Part shown: positions 28,286 to 38,866 of the stretch, piece after piece
How the letters are laid out: the number at the start of each line of letters is the position of its first letter
Position numbering within the stretch: position 1 is the first letter of the stretch
Source: Terribacillus saccharophilus
Lineage (GTDB): Bacteria; Bacillota; Bacilli; Bacillales; Amphibacillaceae
Assembly (NCBI RefSeq): GCF_002272075.1
Contig: NZ_NPBJ01000003.1
Location: 248,001 to 312,000, forward strand
Reading direction: 5' to 3'
DNA length: 64,000 nt
The notes under the pieces: model-generated
Told to the model about the DNA's origin: nothing
Database searches by the model: none
The model's input: only the letters and a program-made list of their open reading frames with translations
Made by a program: the position numbers and the translations under genes

Positions 28286-31200
28286 ATGAGTTTAAGCCGC
28301 AATGAGAAAATGGACATGCTCCTTGAGCAGATCCAGCTAGATGAAGAAACTATCGAAGCTCATTTCAAAGAGAGTCAACTGGAGAGATTGGAAGTTGACC
28401 CGAAAGAAAAGTCCTGGCACTTTCATTTTCAATTGGCCAATCTGCTGCCTCCAACCATATATAAAATCTTTACTGCTAAGCTGACAGAAGCTTTCGCACA
28501 TATTGCTGCTGTGAATTGGTCAATCCGATGTGTTACGAACACAGTGGAAGGTGACCACATCCAGGATTATTGGAAGGATTTCGTCCTAACTTATCCCAAA
28601 CTGTCACCTGCTTATAAGGATCTTGTCCAAACCCAATCACCAACAGTTAACGGTAATAAGATTATGTTAACTGCCAGAAATGAAGCAGAAGCAAGTGCTT
28701 TAAAGAAAAGACTTGAACCCGCTTTTCAAACTTATTGCGAGAGAATCGGTGCTGGTCTTTATATGCTTACTGTTACCGTGCAAGAACAAAGCATGGAAGA
28801 AATGACTAAATTCCGTGAGCAAAAGGCACTAGAGGATAGTTTGCTCGTTCAGAAGGCTATCAAGGATTCTGAAGAACGTGCGAAGAAACAGGATGAGGCT
28901 CCTCAAGGTCCTGTTATGATTGGTTATGCTATTAATGACGAAATTACACTCATGCAGGATATTCAGGATGAAGAACGTCGTATGGCAGTTCAAGGATATG
29001 TTTTTGATGTGGATATTCGTGAATTGCGCTCTGGCCGCCACTTGCTCATCGCGAAAGTGACGGACTACACAGACAGTTTCCAAATCAAAATGTTCTCTAA
29101 AGGTAATGAAGATGCCGATAAATTCAAGCAGCTCAAAAAAGGCATGTGGATAAAAGCACGTGGAAGCATCCAGACAGACAACTTCACAAATGAACTGACC
29201 ATGATGGCAAATGACATCAATCAGATCACTGTCACCCTTCGCCGGGATGAAGCTGAAGAAGGGGAGAAGCGTGTAGAACTGCATGCGCATACGCTTATGA
29301 GTCAGATGGATGCTGTTACATCAGCCAGCCGTTTAATTGAGACAGCAGCCAGATTCGGACATGAAAGTATCGCAATTACAGATCATGCTGTCGTACAGAG
29401 TTATCCGGAAGCCTTTGCTGCGGGTAAGAAAAATAATGTAAAAGTTATCTATGGATTGGAAGCCAACCTTGTTGACGATGGAGTTCCGATTGCATACAAC
29501 AGTAAAGATATCAATTTGGAAAAAGCGACTTATATCGTATTTGACGTAGAGACGACAGGACTGTCTGCTTCCTATGATAAGATAATCGAACTGGCTGCAG
29601 TGAGGTTCCATGATGGTGAAATTGTCGACCGCTTCGAACGGTTTGCCAATCCGCATCAAAAGCTGAGTCAAACAATTATTGACTTGACTGGCATCACGGA
29701 CGATATGCTCGTAGATGCACCTGAAATCGAGGATGTTTTAAATGATTTTAAAGCCTGGATGGGCGACGATGTTTTAGTTGCCCATAACGCAAGCTTCGAC
29801 ATGGGCTTTTTAAATCAAGGTTTCAAGCGAATTGGTTTGGAGAAGGCAGCGAATGCAGTCATTGATACATTGGAGCTTGCAAGGTTCCTGTTTCCGCAGC
29901 TGAAGAATCACCGCTTGAATACGCTATGTAAATTCCTGGATATCGAATTGACACAGCATCACCGCGCAATCTACGATACGGAAGCTACTAGTTACTTGCT
30001 TTGGCGTTTATTGAAGGAAGCTTTCAATAAAGAAATCTTGAATCATAATCAGCTAAATAACTACATGGGGGAAGGAAATGCTTATCAACGCTCCCGCCCC
30101 TATCACTGTACAATCTATGTCCAGAATGAAGCTGGCTTAAAGAATATGTACAAGTTAGTCAGCATGTCACATGTTGACTACTTTTATCGTGTACCGAGGA
30201 TTCCTCGTTCCAAGCTGGAACAGCATCGAGAAGGCTTAATCATAAGCTCCGGCTGTGATAAAGGTGAAGTGTTCGAGGCAATGATGCAGAAATCGAAGGA
30301 AGATGCAGCAGAAGCCGCAGCATTTTATGATGTGATTGAAGTACAGCCTCCAGCTAACTATTATCATTTGATCGAGAAAGAGCTTGTCCAGAATGAAGCT
30401 CATCTGTTTGACATCCTTCGCAACCTCGTCGAACTTGGCGAAGATTTGGATAAGCCAGTGGTTGCGACTGGTAATGTACATTATATTGAAGAACACGAAA
30501 AGCAGTACCGAAACATCTTGATCAAGTCACAAAATGGTAACCCGCTCAGCAGACAGACATTGCCAGATGTCCATTTCCGTACGACAGCTGAGATGCTTGC
30601 TTGCTTTGATTTCCTTCCTCCTGAGAAAGCGAAAGAGATCGTTGTGACGAATTCTAAGAAGGTTTCTGACTTGATGGAAGATGTGAAACCGGTCAAAGAA
30701 GATCTGTACACGCCTAATATTGATGGTGCAGAGGACGAAATGCGCCAGATGAGTTATGATCGTGCCCGAAGCATTTATGGTGATACATTACCGGATATAG
30801 TCGAGAAACGAATTGAAAAGGAATTGAAAAGTATAATCGGTCATGGCTTTGCTGTTATTTATCTAATTTCGCATAAGCTAGTGAAGAAATCTCTGGAAGA
30901 TGGATATTTGGTTGGGTCAAGGGGGTCGGTCGGTTCGTCCTTGATTGCGACGCTAACCGATATTACTGAGGTAAACCCGCTTCCGCCCCATTATGTTTGC
31001 CCTGGCTGTAAGCATCACGAGTTCTTTAATGATGGATCGGTTGCCAGTGGCTACGACCTGCCTGAGAAAAATTGTCCGTCATGCGGTGAACCATTGAAGA
31101 GGGATGGGCAAGATATCCCGTTTGAAACTTTCCTAGGATTCAAAGGAGATAAAGTTCCCGATATCGATTTGAACTTCTCCGGAGCTTATCAGCCGCAAGC

Positions 31201-32578
31201 CCATAACTACACAAAAGTGCTGTTTGGAGAAGACAAAGTATATCGTGCGGGTACAATCGGAACAGTAGCAGAAAAAACAGCCTACGGTTATGTAAAAGGC
31301 TATGCCAGTGATAATCAGCTTCACATTCGCAATGCGGAAGTGGATCGTCTTGTGCAAGGAACGACCGGTGTTAAGAGAACGACCGGTCAGCACCCAGGTG
31401 GTATAATTGTTGTACCTGATGACCAAGATATATATGACTTCACACCTATCCAGTTCCCAGCAGATGACCGCAATTCAGAATGGAAAACGACCCACTTTGA
31501 CTTCCACTCCATTCATGACAATCTGCTGAAGCTGGATATTCTCGGACACGATGATCCGACCGTTATCCGAATGCTTCAGGATTTGTCTGGTATCGATCCG
31601 AAGACGATACCGACGAATGACCCGGAAGTGATGAAGATCTTTTCCGGACCAGATGCATTAGGTGTGACGGCAGAACAAATAATGTGTAAAACAGGTACAC
31701 TTGGTGTACCAGAGTTTGGAACGCGTTTCGTCCGCCAGATGCTGGAGGATACGAACCCGTCGACTTTTGCCGAGCTTGTCCAGATTTCCGGTCTTTCCCA
31801 TGGTACAGATGTATGGCTTGGAAATGCTCAGGAATTAATCAACAGCGGTATTTGCACATTGCCTGAAGTAATCGGATGTCGTGATGACATCATGGTATAT
31901 TTAATGCACAGAGGTCTTGATTCATCGCTTGCGTTCAAGATCATGGAGTCTGTCCGAAAAGGAAAAGGCCTCCAAGAAGAATGGATAGAAGATATGAAGA
32001 AGAACAATGTACCGGATTGGTATATCGATTCCTGTCTAAAAATCAAGTACATGTTCCCGAAAGCCCACGCAGCTGCATATGTTCTCATGGCTGTACGGAT
32101 TGCCTACTTTAAGGTGCATCATCCAATTCTCTTCTATGCAGCGTACTTCAGTGTACGAGCTAGTGATTTCGAGCTTGATACGATGATCAAAGGGCCGGAT
32201 GCAATCCGCCAGCGTATTAACGAAATCAACCAAAAGGGACATGATGCTTCTCCAAAAGAGAAGAACCTTGTGACTGTACTGGAGCTTTCCCTTGAAATGT
32301 GTGAGCGAGGCTTCCATTTCCAGCGGGTAGATTTGTATAAATCCAGTGCGACTGACTTTCTTGTTGATGGAGACAGCTTGATTCCGCCGTTCAATGCAAT
32401 TGATGGACTAGGTACCAATGCTGCGCTTAATATCGTGAAAGTCCGGGAAGATGGCGAGTTCCTTTCAAAAGAGGACTTGCGTGAACGAAGCAGGATCAGT
32501 AAAACGGTATTGGAGTATATGGATCAGCATGGCTGTCTGGAAGGAATGGCTGACCAGAACCAGCTTTCGCTATTCTAA
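28286..32578 (+). CDS. polC: DNA polymerase III alpha subunit PolC (Gram-positive type)
   Basis: PolC is the main replicative polymerase of low-GC Gram-positives. The 1430 residues match the family (B. subtilis 1437). Order: N-terminal domains; OB fold (about 215-320); PHP domain ([11 protein letters not shown] near 334); DEDDh 3'-5' proofreading exonuclease inserted in PHP (FDVETTG near 418, HNASFD near 505); zinc finger (CPGC ... CPSC near 904-933); catalytic palm with DIDLNFSG near 955; fingers and a C-terminal [11 protein letters not shown] region ending NQLSLF. No frameshift seen. GGGGGAGGAG precedes the start. Confidence 0.98.
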   Translation: MSLSRNEKMDMLLEQIQLDEETIEAHFKESQLERLEVDPKEKSWHFHFQLANLLPPTIYKIFTAKLTEAFAHIAAVNWSIRCVTNTVEGDHIQDYWKDFVLTYPKLSPAYKDLVQTQSPTVNGNKIMLTARNEAEASALKKRLEPAFQTYCERIGAGLYMLTVTVQEQSMEEMTKFREQKALEDSLLVQKAIKDSEERAKKQDEAPQGPVMIGYAINDEITLMQDIQDEERRMAVQGYVFDVDIRELRSGRHLLIAKVTDYTDSFQIKMFSKGNEDADKFKQLKKGMWIKARGSIQTDNFTNELTMMANDINQITVTLRRDEAEEGEKRVELHAHTLMSQMDAVTSASRLIETAARFGHESIAITDHAVVQSYPEAFAAGKKNNVKVIYGLEANLVDDGVPIAYNSKDINLEKATYIVFDVETTGLSASYDKIIELAAVRFHDGEIVDRFERFANPHQKLSQTIIDLTGITDDMLVDAPEIEDVLNDFKAWMGDDVLVAHNASFDMGFLNQGFKRIGLEKAANAVIDTLELARFLFPQLKNHRLNTLCKFLDIELTQHHRAIYDTEATSYLLWRLLKEAFNKEILNHNQLNNYMGEGNAYQRSRPYHCTIYVQNEAGLKNMYKLVSMSHVDYFYRVPRIPRSKLEQHREGLIISSGCDKGEVFEAMMQKSKEDAAEAAAFYDVIEVQPPANYYHLIEKELVQNEAHLFDILRNLVELGEDLDKPVVATGNVHYIEEHEKQYRNILIKSQNGNPLSRQTLPDVHFRTTAEMLACFDFLPPEKAKEIVVTNSKKVSDLMEDVKPVKEDLYTPNIDGAEDEMRQMSYDRARSIYGDTLPDIVEKRIEKELKSIIGHGFAVIYLISHKLVKKSLEDGYLVGSRGSVGSSLIATLTDITEVNPLPPHYVCPGCKHHEFFNDGSVASGYDLPEKNCPSCGEPLKRDGQDIPFETFLGFKGDKVPDIDLNFSGAYQPQAHNYTKVLFGEDKVYRAGTIGTVAEKTAYGYVKGYASDNQLHIRNAEVDRLVQGTTGVKRTTGQHPGGIIVVPDDQDIYDFTPIQFPADDRNSEWKTTHFDFHSIHDNLLKLDILGHDDPTVIRMLQDLSGIDPKTIPTNDPEVMKIFSGPDALGVTAEQIMCKTGTLGVPEFGTRFVRQMLEDTNPSTFAELVQISGLSHGTDVWLGNAQELINSGICTLPEVIGCRDDIMVYLMHRGLDSSLAFKIMESVRKGKGLQEEWIEDMKKNNVPDWYIDSCLKIKYMFPKAHAAAYVLMAVRIAYFKVHHPILFYAAYFSVRASDFELDTMIKGPDAIRQRINEINQKGHDASPKEKNLVTVLELSLEMCERGFHFQRVDLYKSSATDFLVDGDSLIPPFNAIDGLGTNAALNIVKVREDGEFLSKEDLRERSRISKTVLEYMDQHGCLEGMADQNQLSLF

Positions 32579-32586
32579 CAGGATTC

Positions 32587-32615
32587 TTGCCTAAATAAGA
32601 AACTTGTGGTATATT
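32587..32615 (+). promoter_or_regulatory. Putative SigA promoter of the rimP-nusA operon
   Basis: TTGCCT (32587-32592) and TATATT (32610-32615) are 17 bases apart. Transcription would begin near 32622, giving a leader of about 235 bases that passes three terminator-like hairpins before rimP. Confidence 0.55.
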
Positions 32616-32646
32616 ATCCAATAGCGGTATTGATACGAACCAGATC

Positions 32647-32670
32647 AAGAGTGGGATTCCCCACTCTTTT
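32647..32670 (+). terminator. Terminator hairpin 1 in the polC-rimP gap
   Basis: A perfect 9-bp stem, AAGAGTGGG (32647-32655) with CCCACTCTT (32660-32668), a 4-base loop and a T run. It can end polC transcripts; if the promoter at 32587 is real, it also acts on the rimP-nusA leader. Confidence 0.8.
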
Positions 32671-32701
32671 TCATACCATGGATTCGGCATCAAGTTTGTA
32701 A

Positions 32702-32724
32702 GGGGAGCGCCTCTTCGTTTTTTT
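32702..32724 (+). terminator. Weak terminator-like hairpin 2 in the rimP-nusA leader
   Basis: A 6-bp stem with two G-T pairs, GGGGAG (32702-32707) with CTCTTC (32711-32716) and a 3-base loop, is followed by G and seven T. The weak stem with a strong U tract is the type of terminator that NusA stimulates. Confidence 0.45.
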
Positions 32725-32753
32725 GTAGCAAAAAGCACATGATAAACATTGTT

Positions 32754-32782
32754 CCCTTGCTTCCATTTCGGGCAAGGGTTTT
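32754..32782 (+). terminator. Terminator-like hairpin 3 in the rimP-nusA leader
   Basis: A perfect 7-bp stem, CCCTTGC (32754-32760) with GCAAGGG (32772-32778), has an 11-base loop and is followed by TTTTCT. It lies 75 bases before the rimP start. Confidence 0.5.
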
Positions 32783-32856
32783 CTATTGAGAGGCACGCCC
32801 CAACCCATTTTTAAAGTAATATTCGCCTGAAAGCGTGCAGTAAAGGAGGAAGCATT

Positions 32857-33330
32857 TTGGCAGCCAATATAACGGAAGTTACGGAAAGCTATCTACAGCC
32901 GATCGTGGAAGAGCTGCAGCTTGAGTTGGTTGACGTAGAATTCGTCAAGGAAGGCAAGAACTGGTTCCTACGTGTTTATGTCGACAAAACGGAAGGCATT
33001 GATATCGAGGAGTGCGCCATCGTCTCTGAGAAGTTGAGTGCAATTCTAGATGAGAATGATCCGGTTGATCTTCCATACTTCCTGGAGGTTTCTTCGCCAG
33101 GAGCGGAAAGACCGCTTAAAACGAAACAAGCAATTACAAAAAGCATCGGTAAGACAGTACATATAAAGCTGTATGAGCCGATCGATAACGAGAAAGAGTA
33201 TCAAGGTACATTGAAGGCGTTCGAAGACGATGTATTGACATTGGAAGTCATGATCAAAGCGAGGAAAAAGGAAGTGTCCCTTCCATATGAGAAAATCGCG
33301 AAGGCACGTCTGGCTGTAACGTTTAACTAA
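32857..33330 (+). CDS. rimP: Ribosome maturation factor RimP
   Basis: RimP assists 30S assembly. The 157-residue protein begins at TTG 32857, 8 bases after AAAGGAGGA; no ATG is suitably placed. The fold is visible as EELQLELVDVEFVKEGKNWFLRVYVDK (N-terminal alpha/beta domain), LEVSSPGAERPL near 83 (family signature), and a small C-terminal SH3-like barrel. It heads the rimP-nusA-ylxR-ylxQ-infB-ylxP-rbfA operon. Confidence 0.96.
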   Translation: MAANITEVTESYLQPIVEELQLELVDVEFVKEGKNWFLRVYVDKTEGIDIEECAIVSEKLSAILDENDPVDLPYFLEVSSPGAERPLKTKQAITKSIGKTVHIKLYEPIDNEKEYQGTLKAFEDDVLTLEVMIKARKKEVSLPYEKIAKARLAVTFN

Positions 33331-33344
33331 AGGGGGATATACGA

Positions 33345-34451
33345 GTGAGCAGCGAGCTTTTTGATGCCATTACTTATTTGGAGAAAGAGAAAGGGATTAA
33401 TAAGGACGTCCTGATCGAAGCGCTGGAAGCAGCCTTGATCTCTGCTTATAAAAAGAACTTCAAGTCTGCAACGAATGTGCGTGTTGATTTGAATGAAACA
33501 ACAGGGTCCATGAAAGTTTTCGCACGTAAAGATGTTGTCGAGGAAGTCGAGGACAGTCAGCAACAGATGACACTAGATGAAGCTCGTGCTGTTTCAGGTA
33601 CGTACGATATCGGTGATGTTGTTGAAATTGAAGTGACACCGAAGGACTTTGGCCGTATTGCAGCGCAGGCAGCGAAGCAAGTCGTTACACAGCGTGTACG
33701 TGAGGCAGAGCGTGGTGTCATCTTCAGCGAATATGCGGATCGGGAAGAAGATGTTATGACAGGTATCGTCTCCCGCAATGATCCAAGATTCATCTACGTT
33801 GATCTTGGCAAAATCGAAGCGAAATTACCGGAAAGCGAACAGATGTCTTCTGAGAAATATGAAATACATGATCGCTTGAAGGTATATGTAACGAAAGTGG
33901 AGAACACGAACAAAGGACCAAGCATTTTCGTTTCTCGGACTCACCCAGGTCTTTTGAAGCGATTGTTTGAAATGGAAGTGCCAGAAATTTATGATGGTAC
34001 TGTAGAGATTCGTTCTGTGGCACGTGAGGCTGGAGATCGTTCGAAGATTTCTGTATACGCATCTCAAGCAGAAGTCGATCCGGTCGGTTCCTGCGTTGGT
34101 CAGCGAGGTCAGCGTGTCCAAGCAATCGTGAATGAACTGAAAGGTGAAAAAATTGATATCGTTGAGTGGTCGGAAGATCCGGTTGAATACGTATCAAATG
34201 CGCTTAGTCCTTCCAAGGTCATCTCTGTTCTAGTCAATGAGGATGAAAAAGCAACAACGGTCATCGTACCTGATTACCAGCTGAGCCTTGCAATCGGGAA
34301 ACGTGGTCAGAACGCCCGCTTGGCAGCTAAATTAACAGGCTGGAAAATCGATATTAAATCTGAGACTGAAGCACTTGAGCTTGGCATATTGACTAAGCAG
34401 GATGCAGAAGCAGACGACTTCGACGATTTTGACGACGAAGACACATATTGA
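33345..34451 (+). CDS. nusA: Transcription termination/antitermination factor NusA
   Basis: NusA binds RNA polymerase and nascent RNA and modulates pausing and termination. The GTG start at 33345 follows AAAGGGGGA. The 368 residues include the polymerase-binding N-terminal domain (1-125), an S1 domain (about 135-200, with VTGIVSRNDPRFIYVDLG), and two KH domains (DPVGSCVGQRGQRVQAIV near 245 and LAIGKRGQNARLAAKL near 313). There is no C-terminal acidic repeat pair of the E. coli type, only a short Asp-rich tail, as normal for bacilli. Confidence 0.97.
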   Translation: MSSELFDAITYLEKEKGINKDVLIEALEAALISAYKKNFKSATNVRVDLNETTGSMKVFARKDVVEEVEDSQQQMTLDEARAVSGTYDIGDVVEIEVTPKDFGRIAAQAAKQVVTQRVREAERGVIFSEYADREEDVMTGIVSRNDPRFIYVDLGKIEAKLPESEQMSSEKYEIHDRLKVYVTKVENTNKGPSIFVSRTHPGLLKRLFEMEVPEIYDGTVEIRSVAREAGDRSKISVYASQAEVDPVGSCVGQRGQRVQAIVNELKGEKIDIVEWSEDPVEYVSNALSPSKVISVLVNEDEKATTVIVPDYQLSLAIGKRGQNARLAAKLTGWKIDIKSETEALELGILTKQDAEADDFDDFDDEDTY

Positions 34452-34466
34452 TAAGGGGCGCTGTAT

Positions 34467-34739
34467 ATGAAACAAAAGAAAGTTCCGCTTCGAAAATGTG
34501 TGGTTTCCAACGAAATGAAGCCAAAACAGGAATTGATCCGGGTTGTCCGCAGCAAGGAAGGCGAAGTCTTTGTGGATGAGACCGGCAAGAAGAACGGTCG
34601 CGGTGCGTATGTCTCCAAGGATACGGCTATCATAGAAAAAGCGAAGAAACAAGATACGCTGGCGCGCCACTTGAATACACAGATCGATGATTCTATTTAT
34701 GAAGAACTTGAGCGATTAGCGAAAGGTCAGCAATCATGA
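34467..34739 (+). CDS. rnpM: RNase P modulator RnpM (YlxR)
   Basis: YlxR-family protein of 90 residues; the B. subtilis protein was recently described as binding RNase P RNA and modulating its activity. Family features are present: RKCVVSNEMKPKQELIRVVR at the N terminus and the GRGAYVSKD motif near residue 50. It is basic and small. ATG 34467 follows AAGGGGCG, and the stop overlaps ylxQ by 4 bases. Confidence 0.93.
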   Translation: MKQKKVPLRKCVVSNEMKPKQELIRVVRSKEGEVFVDETGKKNGRGAYVSKDTAIIEKAKKQDTLARHLNTQIDDSIYEELERLAKGQQS

Positions 34740-35053
34740 GTAAAAATTATTTGAATTTGTTAGGCTTAGCTGTACGTGCCGGACAGTGCACCTTCGGAGA
34801 AGATGCCATTGTCCGGGATGTCCAGCGGCAGAAAGCAAAGCTAGTAATAGCTGCCAGTGATGTCGGTCCCCAAACCTTAAAGAAACTTCGCAACAAGACT
34901 GATTTCTACAACATCGACTTCCTGCAGGTAGAGGAGGACCGGGATCAATTATCACAAGCGATTGGTAAATCCGGCAGAGTCGCAATTGCCATTTTAGATC
35001 AAGGCTTTGCAGACAAATTGAAATCTTTGCTCACTGAATCCACTCGGAGGTGA
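34736..35053 (+). CDS. ylxQ: L7Ae-family kink-turn RNA-binding protein YlxQ
   Basis: The 105-residue YlxQ belongs to the L7Ae/L30e fold; homologues bind kink-turn RNA, but the physiological partner is unclear. Visible features are [33 protein letters not shown] and the C-terminal [21 protein letters not shown], typical of the family. It starts inside the rnpM stop (ATGA) and is 4 bases from infB. Confidence 0.92.
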   Translation: MSKNYLNLLGLAVRAGQCTFGEDAIVRDVQRQKAKLVIAASDVGPQTLKKLRNKTDFYNIDFLQVEEDRDQLSQAIGKSGRVAIAILDQGFADKLKSLLTESTRR

Positions 35054-35057
35054 ACGT

Positions 35058-37214
35058 ATGTCAAAGATTCGTGTTTATGAATACGCAAAAGAAAAAAACG
35101 TTTCCAGTAAGGAAATCATCACTAAATTAAAAGATATGAATATCGAAGTATCCAATCATATGTCCACAATTAATGAAACGGCAAAGGACAGACTGGATAA
35201 AAGCTTCACAGCAAAAAGCGCGGGTAGCGAGAAAGTAGCGATTAAAACGGGGAACTCAGCAAACACAACTAACTCAGCAAATAATAGCGGTCAAAACAAT
35301 AAGCCTAAAAGCAAGAGTGGCGGCGGTGGACCGAACCGCAACCAACAGCAGCGTAATGGTGCTAAAAAACCAGGCAAAGGCGGACAGAACAACAACAGAC
35401 GCGGCGGCCGGAACAATAACCGGAATAAAGCACCGCAGCAGAAGCGTCCTGAAATGCCGACTCCAGATAAAATTACCTTCAAAGGTTCTTTGACTGTCAG
35501 TGAATTGGCAGCAAAACTTCACAGGGAGTCCACTGAAATCATTAAGAAGCTCTTCCTTCAAGGTGTCATGGCAACGAAGAACCAGGAACTGGATAAAGAT
35601 GCTCTTGAAATGATTTGTGCAGAATACGACGTCGAAGTTGAAGAAGAAGTAGATGTTGATGTAACGGATCTAGATAACTACAAAATCGAAGATAAAACAG
35701 AAGACATGCAGGAACGTCCTGCTGTTGTTACAATCATGGGACACGTTGACCATGGTAAAACAACACTACTTGATTCCATTCGTGATACGAAAGTGACGGA
35801 AGGCGAAGCTGGCGGAATCACGCAGCATATTGGCGCGTATCAAGTCGAAGAAAACGGTAAGAAAATCACATTCCTTGATACACCTGGTCACGCGGCTTTC
35901 ACTAGCATGCGTTCCCGCGGTGCGCAAGTTACAGATATCGCAATCCTTGTCGTAGCTGCTGATGATGGCGTTATGCCTCAAACAGTCGAAGCGATCAACC
36001 ATGCGAAAGCTGCTGAGGTTCCAATCATCATAGCAGTAAACAAAATCGACTTGGAAGGTGCGAATCCAGACCGAGTAATGCAGGAGCTTACTGAGCATGG
36101 TCTAATTCCTGAAGATTGGGGCGGCGACACAATTTTCGTCCAACTATCTGCGAAAAAACGCGAAGGTATAGATGATCTGCTTGAAATGATCTTGCTCGTA
36201 ACTGAGGTTGAAGAACTGAAAGCGAACCCGAACCGTTTGGCTGAAGGTACTGTAATCGAAGCGCAGTTGGATAAAGGTCGCGGTCCTGTTGCGACATTGC
36301 TTGTTCAGAATGGTACGCTTAATATCGGTGACAGTATTGTTGTCGGTAATGCATTTGGCCGTGTACGTGCAATGGTGAATGATATGGGACGCCGTGTGAA
36401 AACAGCTCCTCCATCTACGCCAGTTGAGATTACAGGATTGAACGTCGTACCAAATGCGGGTGAACAATTCATGGTGTTTGAAGACGAGAAACAAGCTCGC
36501 CAAGTCGGTGAAGCAAGACAGCAGAAGCAAGTTGAACAAAACCGTTCCACTGGCGCACGTGTCAGCCTTGAGGATCTGTTTAATCAGATCAAACAAGGTG
36601 AAGTGAAAGACATCAACTTAATCGTGAAAGCGGACGTACATGGTTCCGTAGAAGCGATGGCAGCGTCCTTAGAGAAGATCGAAGTTGAAGGCGTAAAAGT
36701 CCGCATCATTCACACTGGTGTAGGTGCAATTACAGAATCTGATGTAATCTTGGCATCTGCTTCAAACGCGATCATCATCGGTTTTAACGTTCGTCCGGAT
36801 GTTAATGCGAAAAAAGCAGCGGAATCTGAAAACGTCGATATCCGTCAGCATCGTATCATCTACAAAGTAATCGAAGAAATCGAATCCGCAATGAAAGGGA
36901 TGCTTGATCCTGAGTTCGAAGAGAAAGTCATCGGACAAGCGGAGGTTCGTCAAATTATCAAAGTATCCCGTATCGGTACGATTGCCGGAAGTTATGTGAC
37001 GGAAGGTAAAATCACACGTGATGCTTCCATCCGTGTCATTCGTGATGGTGTGGTTATCGTGGAGGACGAAATCGATTCCCTGAAACGATTTAAGGATGAT
37101 GTACGTGAAGTTGCTACAAACTATGAGTGTGGAATCACTTTGAATAACTTCCATGATCTTAAAGAGGGCGACGTCTTTGAAGCATATGTAATGGAAGAAA
37201 TCGAAAGAAAATGA
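35058..37214 (+). CDS. infB: Translation initiation factor IF-2
   Basis: IF-2 is the GTPase that places fMet-tRNA in the initiation complex. The 718 residues start with an IF2-N helical domain, then a basic low-complexity stretch rich in Asn, Gly and Lys (about 70-140), and a second IF2-N domain ([22 protein letters not shown] near 145). The G domain has [12 protein letters not shown] near 228, DTPGHAAF, and NKIDL. Domains II-IV follow. Length is near B. subtilis IF-2 (716). The GGAGGTG site precedes ATG 35058; the stop overlaps ylxP by 4 bases. Confidence 0.98.
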   Translation: MSKIRVYEYAKEKNVSSKEIITKLKDMNIEVSNHMSTINETAKDRLDKSFTAKSAGSEKVAIKTGNSANTTNSANNSGQNNKPKSKSGGGGPNRNQQQRNGAKKPGKGGQNNNRRGGRNNNRNKAPQQKRPEMPTPDKITFKGSLTVSELAAKLHRESTEIIKKLFLQGVMATKNQELDKDALEMICAEYDVEVEEEVDVDVTDLDNYKIEDKTEDMQERPAVVTIMGHVDHGKTTLLDSIRDTKVTEGEAGGITQHIGAYQVEENGKKITFLDTPGHAAFTSMRSRGAQVTDIAILVVAADDGVMPQTVEAINHAKAAEVPIIIAVNKIDLEGANPDRVMQELTEHGLIPEDWGGDTIFVQLSAKKREGIDDLLEMILLVTEVEELKANPNRLAEGTVIEAQLDKGRGPVATLLVQNGTLNIGDSIVVGNAFGRVRAMVNDMGRRVKTAPPSTPVEITGLNVVPNAGEQFMVFEDEKQARQVGEARQQKQVEQNRSTGARVSLEDLFNQIKQGEVKDINLIVKADVHGSVEAMAASLEKIEVEGVKVRIIHTGVGAITESDVILASASNAIIIGFNVRPDVNAKKAAESENVDIRQHRIIYKVIEEIESAMKGMLDPEFEEKVIGQAEVRQIIKVSRIGTIAGSYVTEGKITRDASIRVIRDGVVIVEDEIDSLKRFKDDVREVATNYECGITLNNFHDLKEGDVFEAYVMEEIERK

Positions 37215-37489
37215 TTCTGGCTGCCGTTGTAGAATGTATGATCTATGACGCGCATTCTCTCAAGGATAAGCGTTCAGTTGTCAAGCGGATCACGACGCGA
37301 ATTGGAGGGTCTTTCAATATCAGCATCAGCGAAGCTGACTACCATGATTTATGGCAGCGCACTTGCTTTGAGCTGGTGACGACTTCTCCTGATCGTGTTC
37401 GTGCTGAACGTGTGATGGACCAGGCGCTTGCTTTGATTGATTCTTTTCCGGAGATCGAGAGAACAGTTACTGATAAACAGTGGCTTTAG
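37211..37489 (+). CDS. ylxP: DUF503 protein YlxP
   Basis: A 92-residue protein of the DUF503 family, almost always between infB and rbfA in Firmicutes. It has the typical motif [36 protein letters not shown] (split here: residues 14-29 and 30-50) and a ferredoxin-like alpha/beta pattern. A role in ribosome biogenesis is suspected from context only. It starts within the infB stop codon (ATGA), without a strong site of its own, so coupling is likely. Confidence 0.9.
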   Translation: MILAAVVECMIYDAHSLKDKRSVVKRITTRIGGSFNISISEADYHDLWQRTCFELVTTSPDRVRAERVMDQALALIDSFPEIERTVTDKQWL

Positions 37490-37519
37490 CATCCCTCCGA
37501 ATGATGATGAGGTGATTAT

Positions 37520-37870
37520 ATGAGTGAACTACGTGCAAATCGTGTTGCAGAGCAAATGAAAAAAGAGCTTGGTGACATTATTTCTAGAAAAATTAAAGAT
37601 CCGCGAGTCGGCTTCGTAACAGTGACGGATGTTGAAGTGACTGGAGACCTGCAGCAGGCGAAAATCTACATTTCCGTCCTTGGCGAAGAGAAGCAGAAGC
37701 ATAACACACTTCTTGGCCTTGCGAAGGCAAAAGGATTCATCCGTTCCGAAATCGGCAAACGCATCCGTTTGCGTAAAACACCGGAGCTTGCATTTGAATT
37801 CGACGAAGCGGTTGAACAAGGTAATCGGATCGAGCATCTTCTTAAAGAGCTTAACGATTCCGATAGATAA
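37520..37870 (+). CDS. rbfA: 30S ribosome-binding factor RbfA
   Basis: RbfA binds the 16S rRNA 5' helix during late 30S maturation and cold adaptation. The 116 residues form a single KH-like domain: [40 protein letters not shown]-type N-terminal half and the [25 protein letters not shown] end. ATG 37520 follows GATGAGGTG. An intrinsic terminator follows, ending the nusA-infB operon. Confidence 0.97.
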   Translation: MSELRANRVAEQMKKELGDIISRKIKDPRVGFVTVTDVEVTGDLQQAKIYISVLGEEKQKHNTLLGLAKAKGFIRSEIGKRIRLRKTPELAFEFDEAVEQGNRIEHLLKELNDSDR

Positions 37871-37880
37871 GAATCAACGG

Positions 37881-37922
37881 AGAATCCCTTCGCCCTTCAT
37901 GGGAGGAAGGGATTCTTTTTTT
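37881..37922 (+). terminator. Intrinsic terminator after rbfA
   Basis: A perfect 11-bp stem, AGAATCCCTTC (37881-37891) with GAAGGGATTCT (37906-37916), a 14-base loop and a run of seven T. It marks the end of the rimP-rbfA operon; truB begins only 24 bases later. Confidence 0.92.
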
Positions 37923-37945
37923 ACATAAAAAAAGGGGTGCTGGCA

Positions 37946-38866
37946 TTGAATGGGATCCTAGCATTATGGAAACCGAAGGGGATGACTTCCCACGATTGTG
38001 TGTTCAAAGCACGCAAGATTTTACAAACGAAAAAAATCGGGCATACAGGTACGCTGGATCCAGACGTAGAGGGTGTATTGCCGCTCTGTATCGGTCAGGC
38101 AACGAAGGTCGTGCCGTATTTGACAGATACATCAAAAACTTATGTGGCTGAGATAACACTAGGCACTGCAACTGAGACGGAAGACAAAAGTGGTGAGGTT
38201 ATCGAAGAAAAGCCGGTCACTGAACCGATTTCTATGCAAGCTATTGAAGAGGTACTGCAAGCGTTCACCGGAGAAATCGAACAGATACCGCCAATGTATT
38301 CTGCTGTTAAGGTAAACGGCCGTAAACTGTATGAATACGCCCGGAAAGGGGAGCACGTGGAGCGTCCAGTGCGACATGTGACAATTCACGAAAATGGTCT
38401 GGATAAAGCATCTGTAAGCGAAGATGGAAGTGTGTTCCGATTTACGGTCAGCTGTTCAAAAGGTACTTATATCAGGACCTTATGTGTGGATATAGGCAAG
38501 GCTCTTGGCTACCCGGCTCATATGAGCAGTCTGGAACGGACTCAGGCTGGAGCATTTCGTACACAGGATACGATCACTTTTGCTAAAATGGAAGAGGCAA
38601 TGGAAGCAGGAAATATGGAACAATTGCTGCAGCCGGTCACGAAAGCGATTGAATTCATGCCGCTGATCGAGGCAGATGAAGCAATTGAACTAAAGGTCAG
38701 GTACGGCCAGCGACTCTCGCGGCCGGCGGAAGCAGATCTCTACCGTGTGCAAAAAGCCGATCAGCTTCTCGGTATTTATGAGACACACCCTGCCTATCCA
38801 CATTTACTGAAGCCAAAACGAGTATTCGTATCAGGGAAAGCAGGTGGCACAGATGCAAACGATTAA
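37946..38866 (+). CDS. truB: tRNA pseudouridine(55) synthase TruB
   Basis: TruB makes pseudouridine 55 in the T loop of tRNA. I chose TTG 37946 because AAAGGGGTG lies 6 bases upstream and the resulting MNGILALWKPKGMTSHD aligns with the B. subtilis start; GTG 37937 is inside that site. The 306 residues contain catalytic Asp38 in HTGTLDPDVEGVLP, the QIPPMYSAVKVNGRKLYEYAR-type motif near 105, and CSKGTYIRTL near 170. The end overlaps ribF by 14 bases. Confidence 0.95.
   Translation: MNGILALWKPKGMTSHDCVFKARKILQTKKIGHTGTLDPDVEGVLPLCIGQATKVVPYLTDTSKTYVAEITLGTATETEDKSGEVIEEKPVTEPISMQAIEEVLQAFTGEIEQIPPMYSAVKVNGRKLYEYARKGEHVERPVRHVTIHENGLDKASVSEDGSVFRFTVSCSKGTYIRTLCVDIGKALGYPAHMSSLERTQAGAFRTQDTITFAKMEEAMEAGNMEQLLQPVTKAIEFMPLIEADEAIELKVRYGQRLSRPAEADLYRVQKADQLLGIYETHPAYPHLLKPKRVFVSGKAGGTDAND

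Noticed and set aside
32616-32856. T-box element upstream of rimP
   Set aside because: No T-box sequence of the GGGTGGNACCGCG type; the GAGTGGG arm belongs to an ordinary terminator hairpin.
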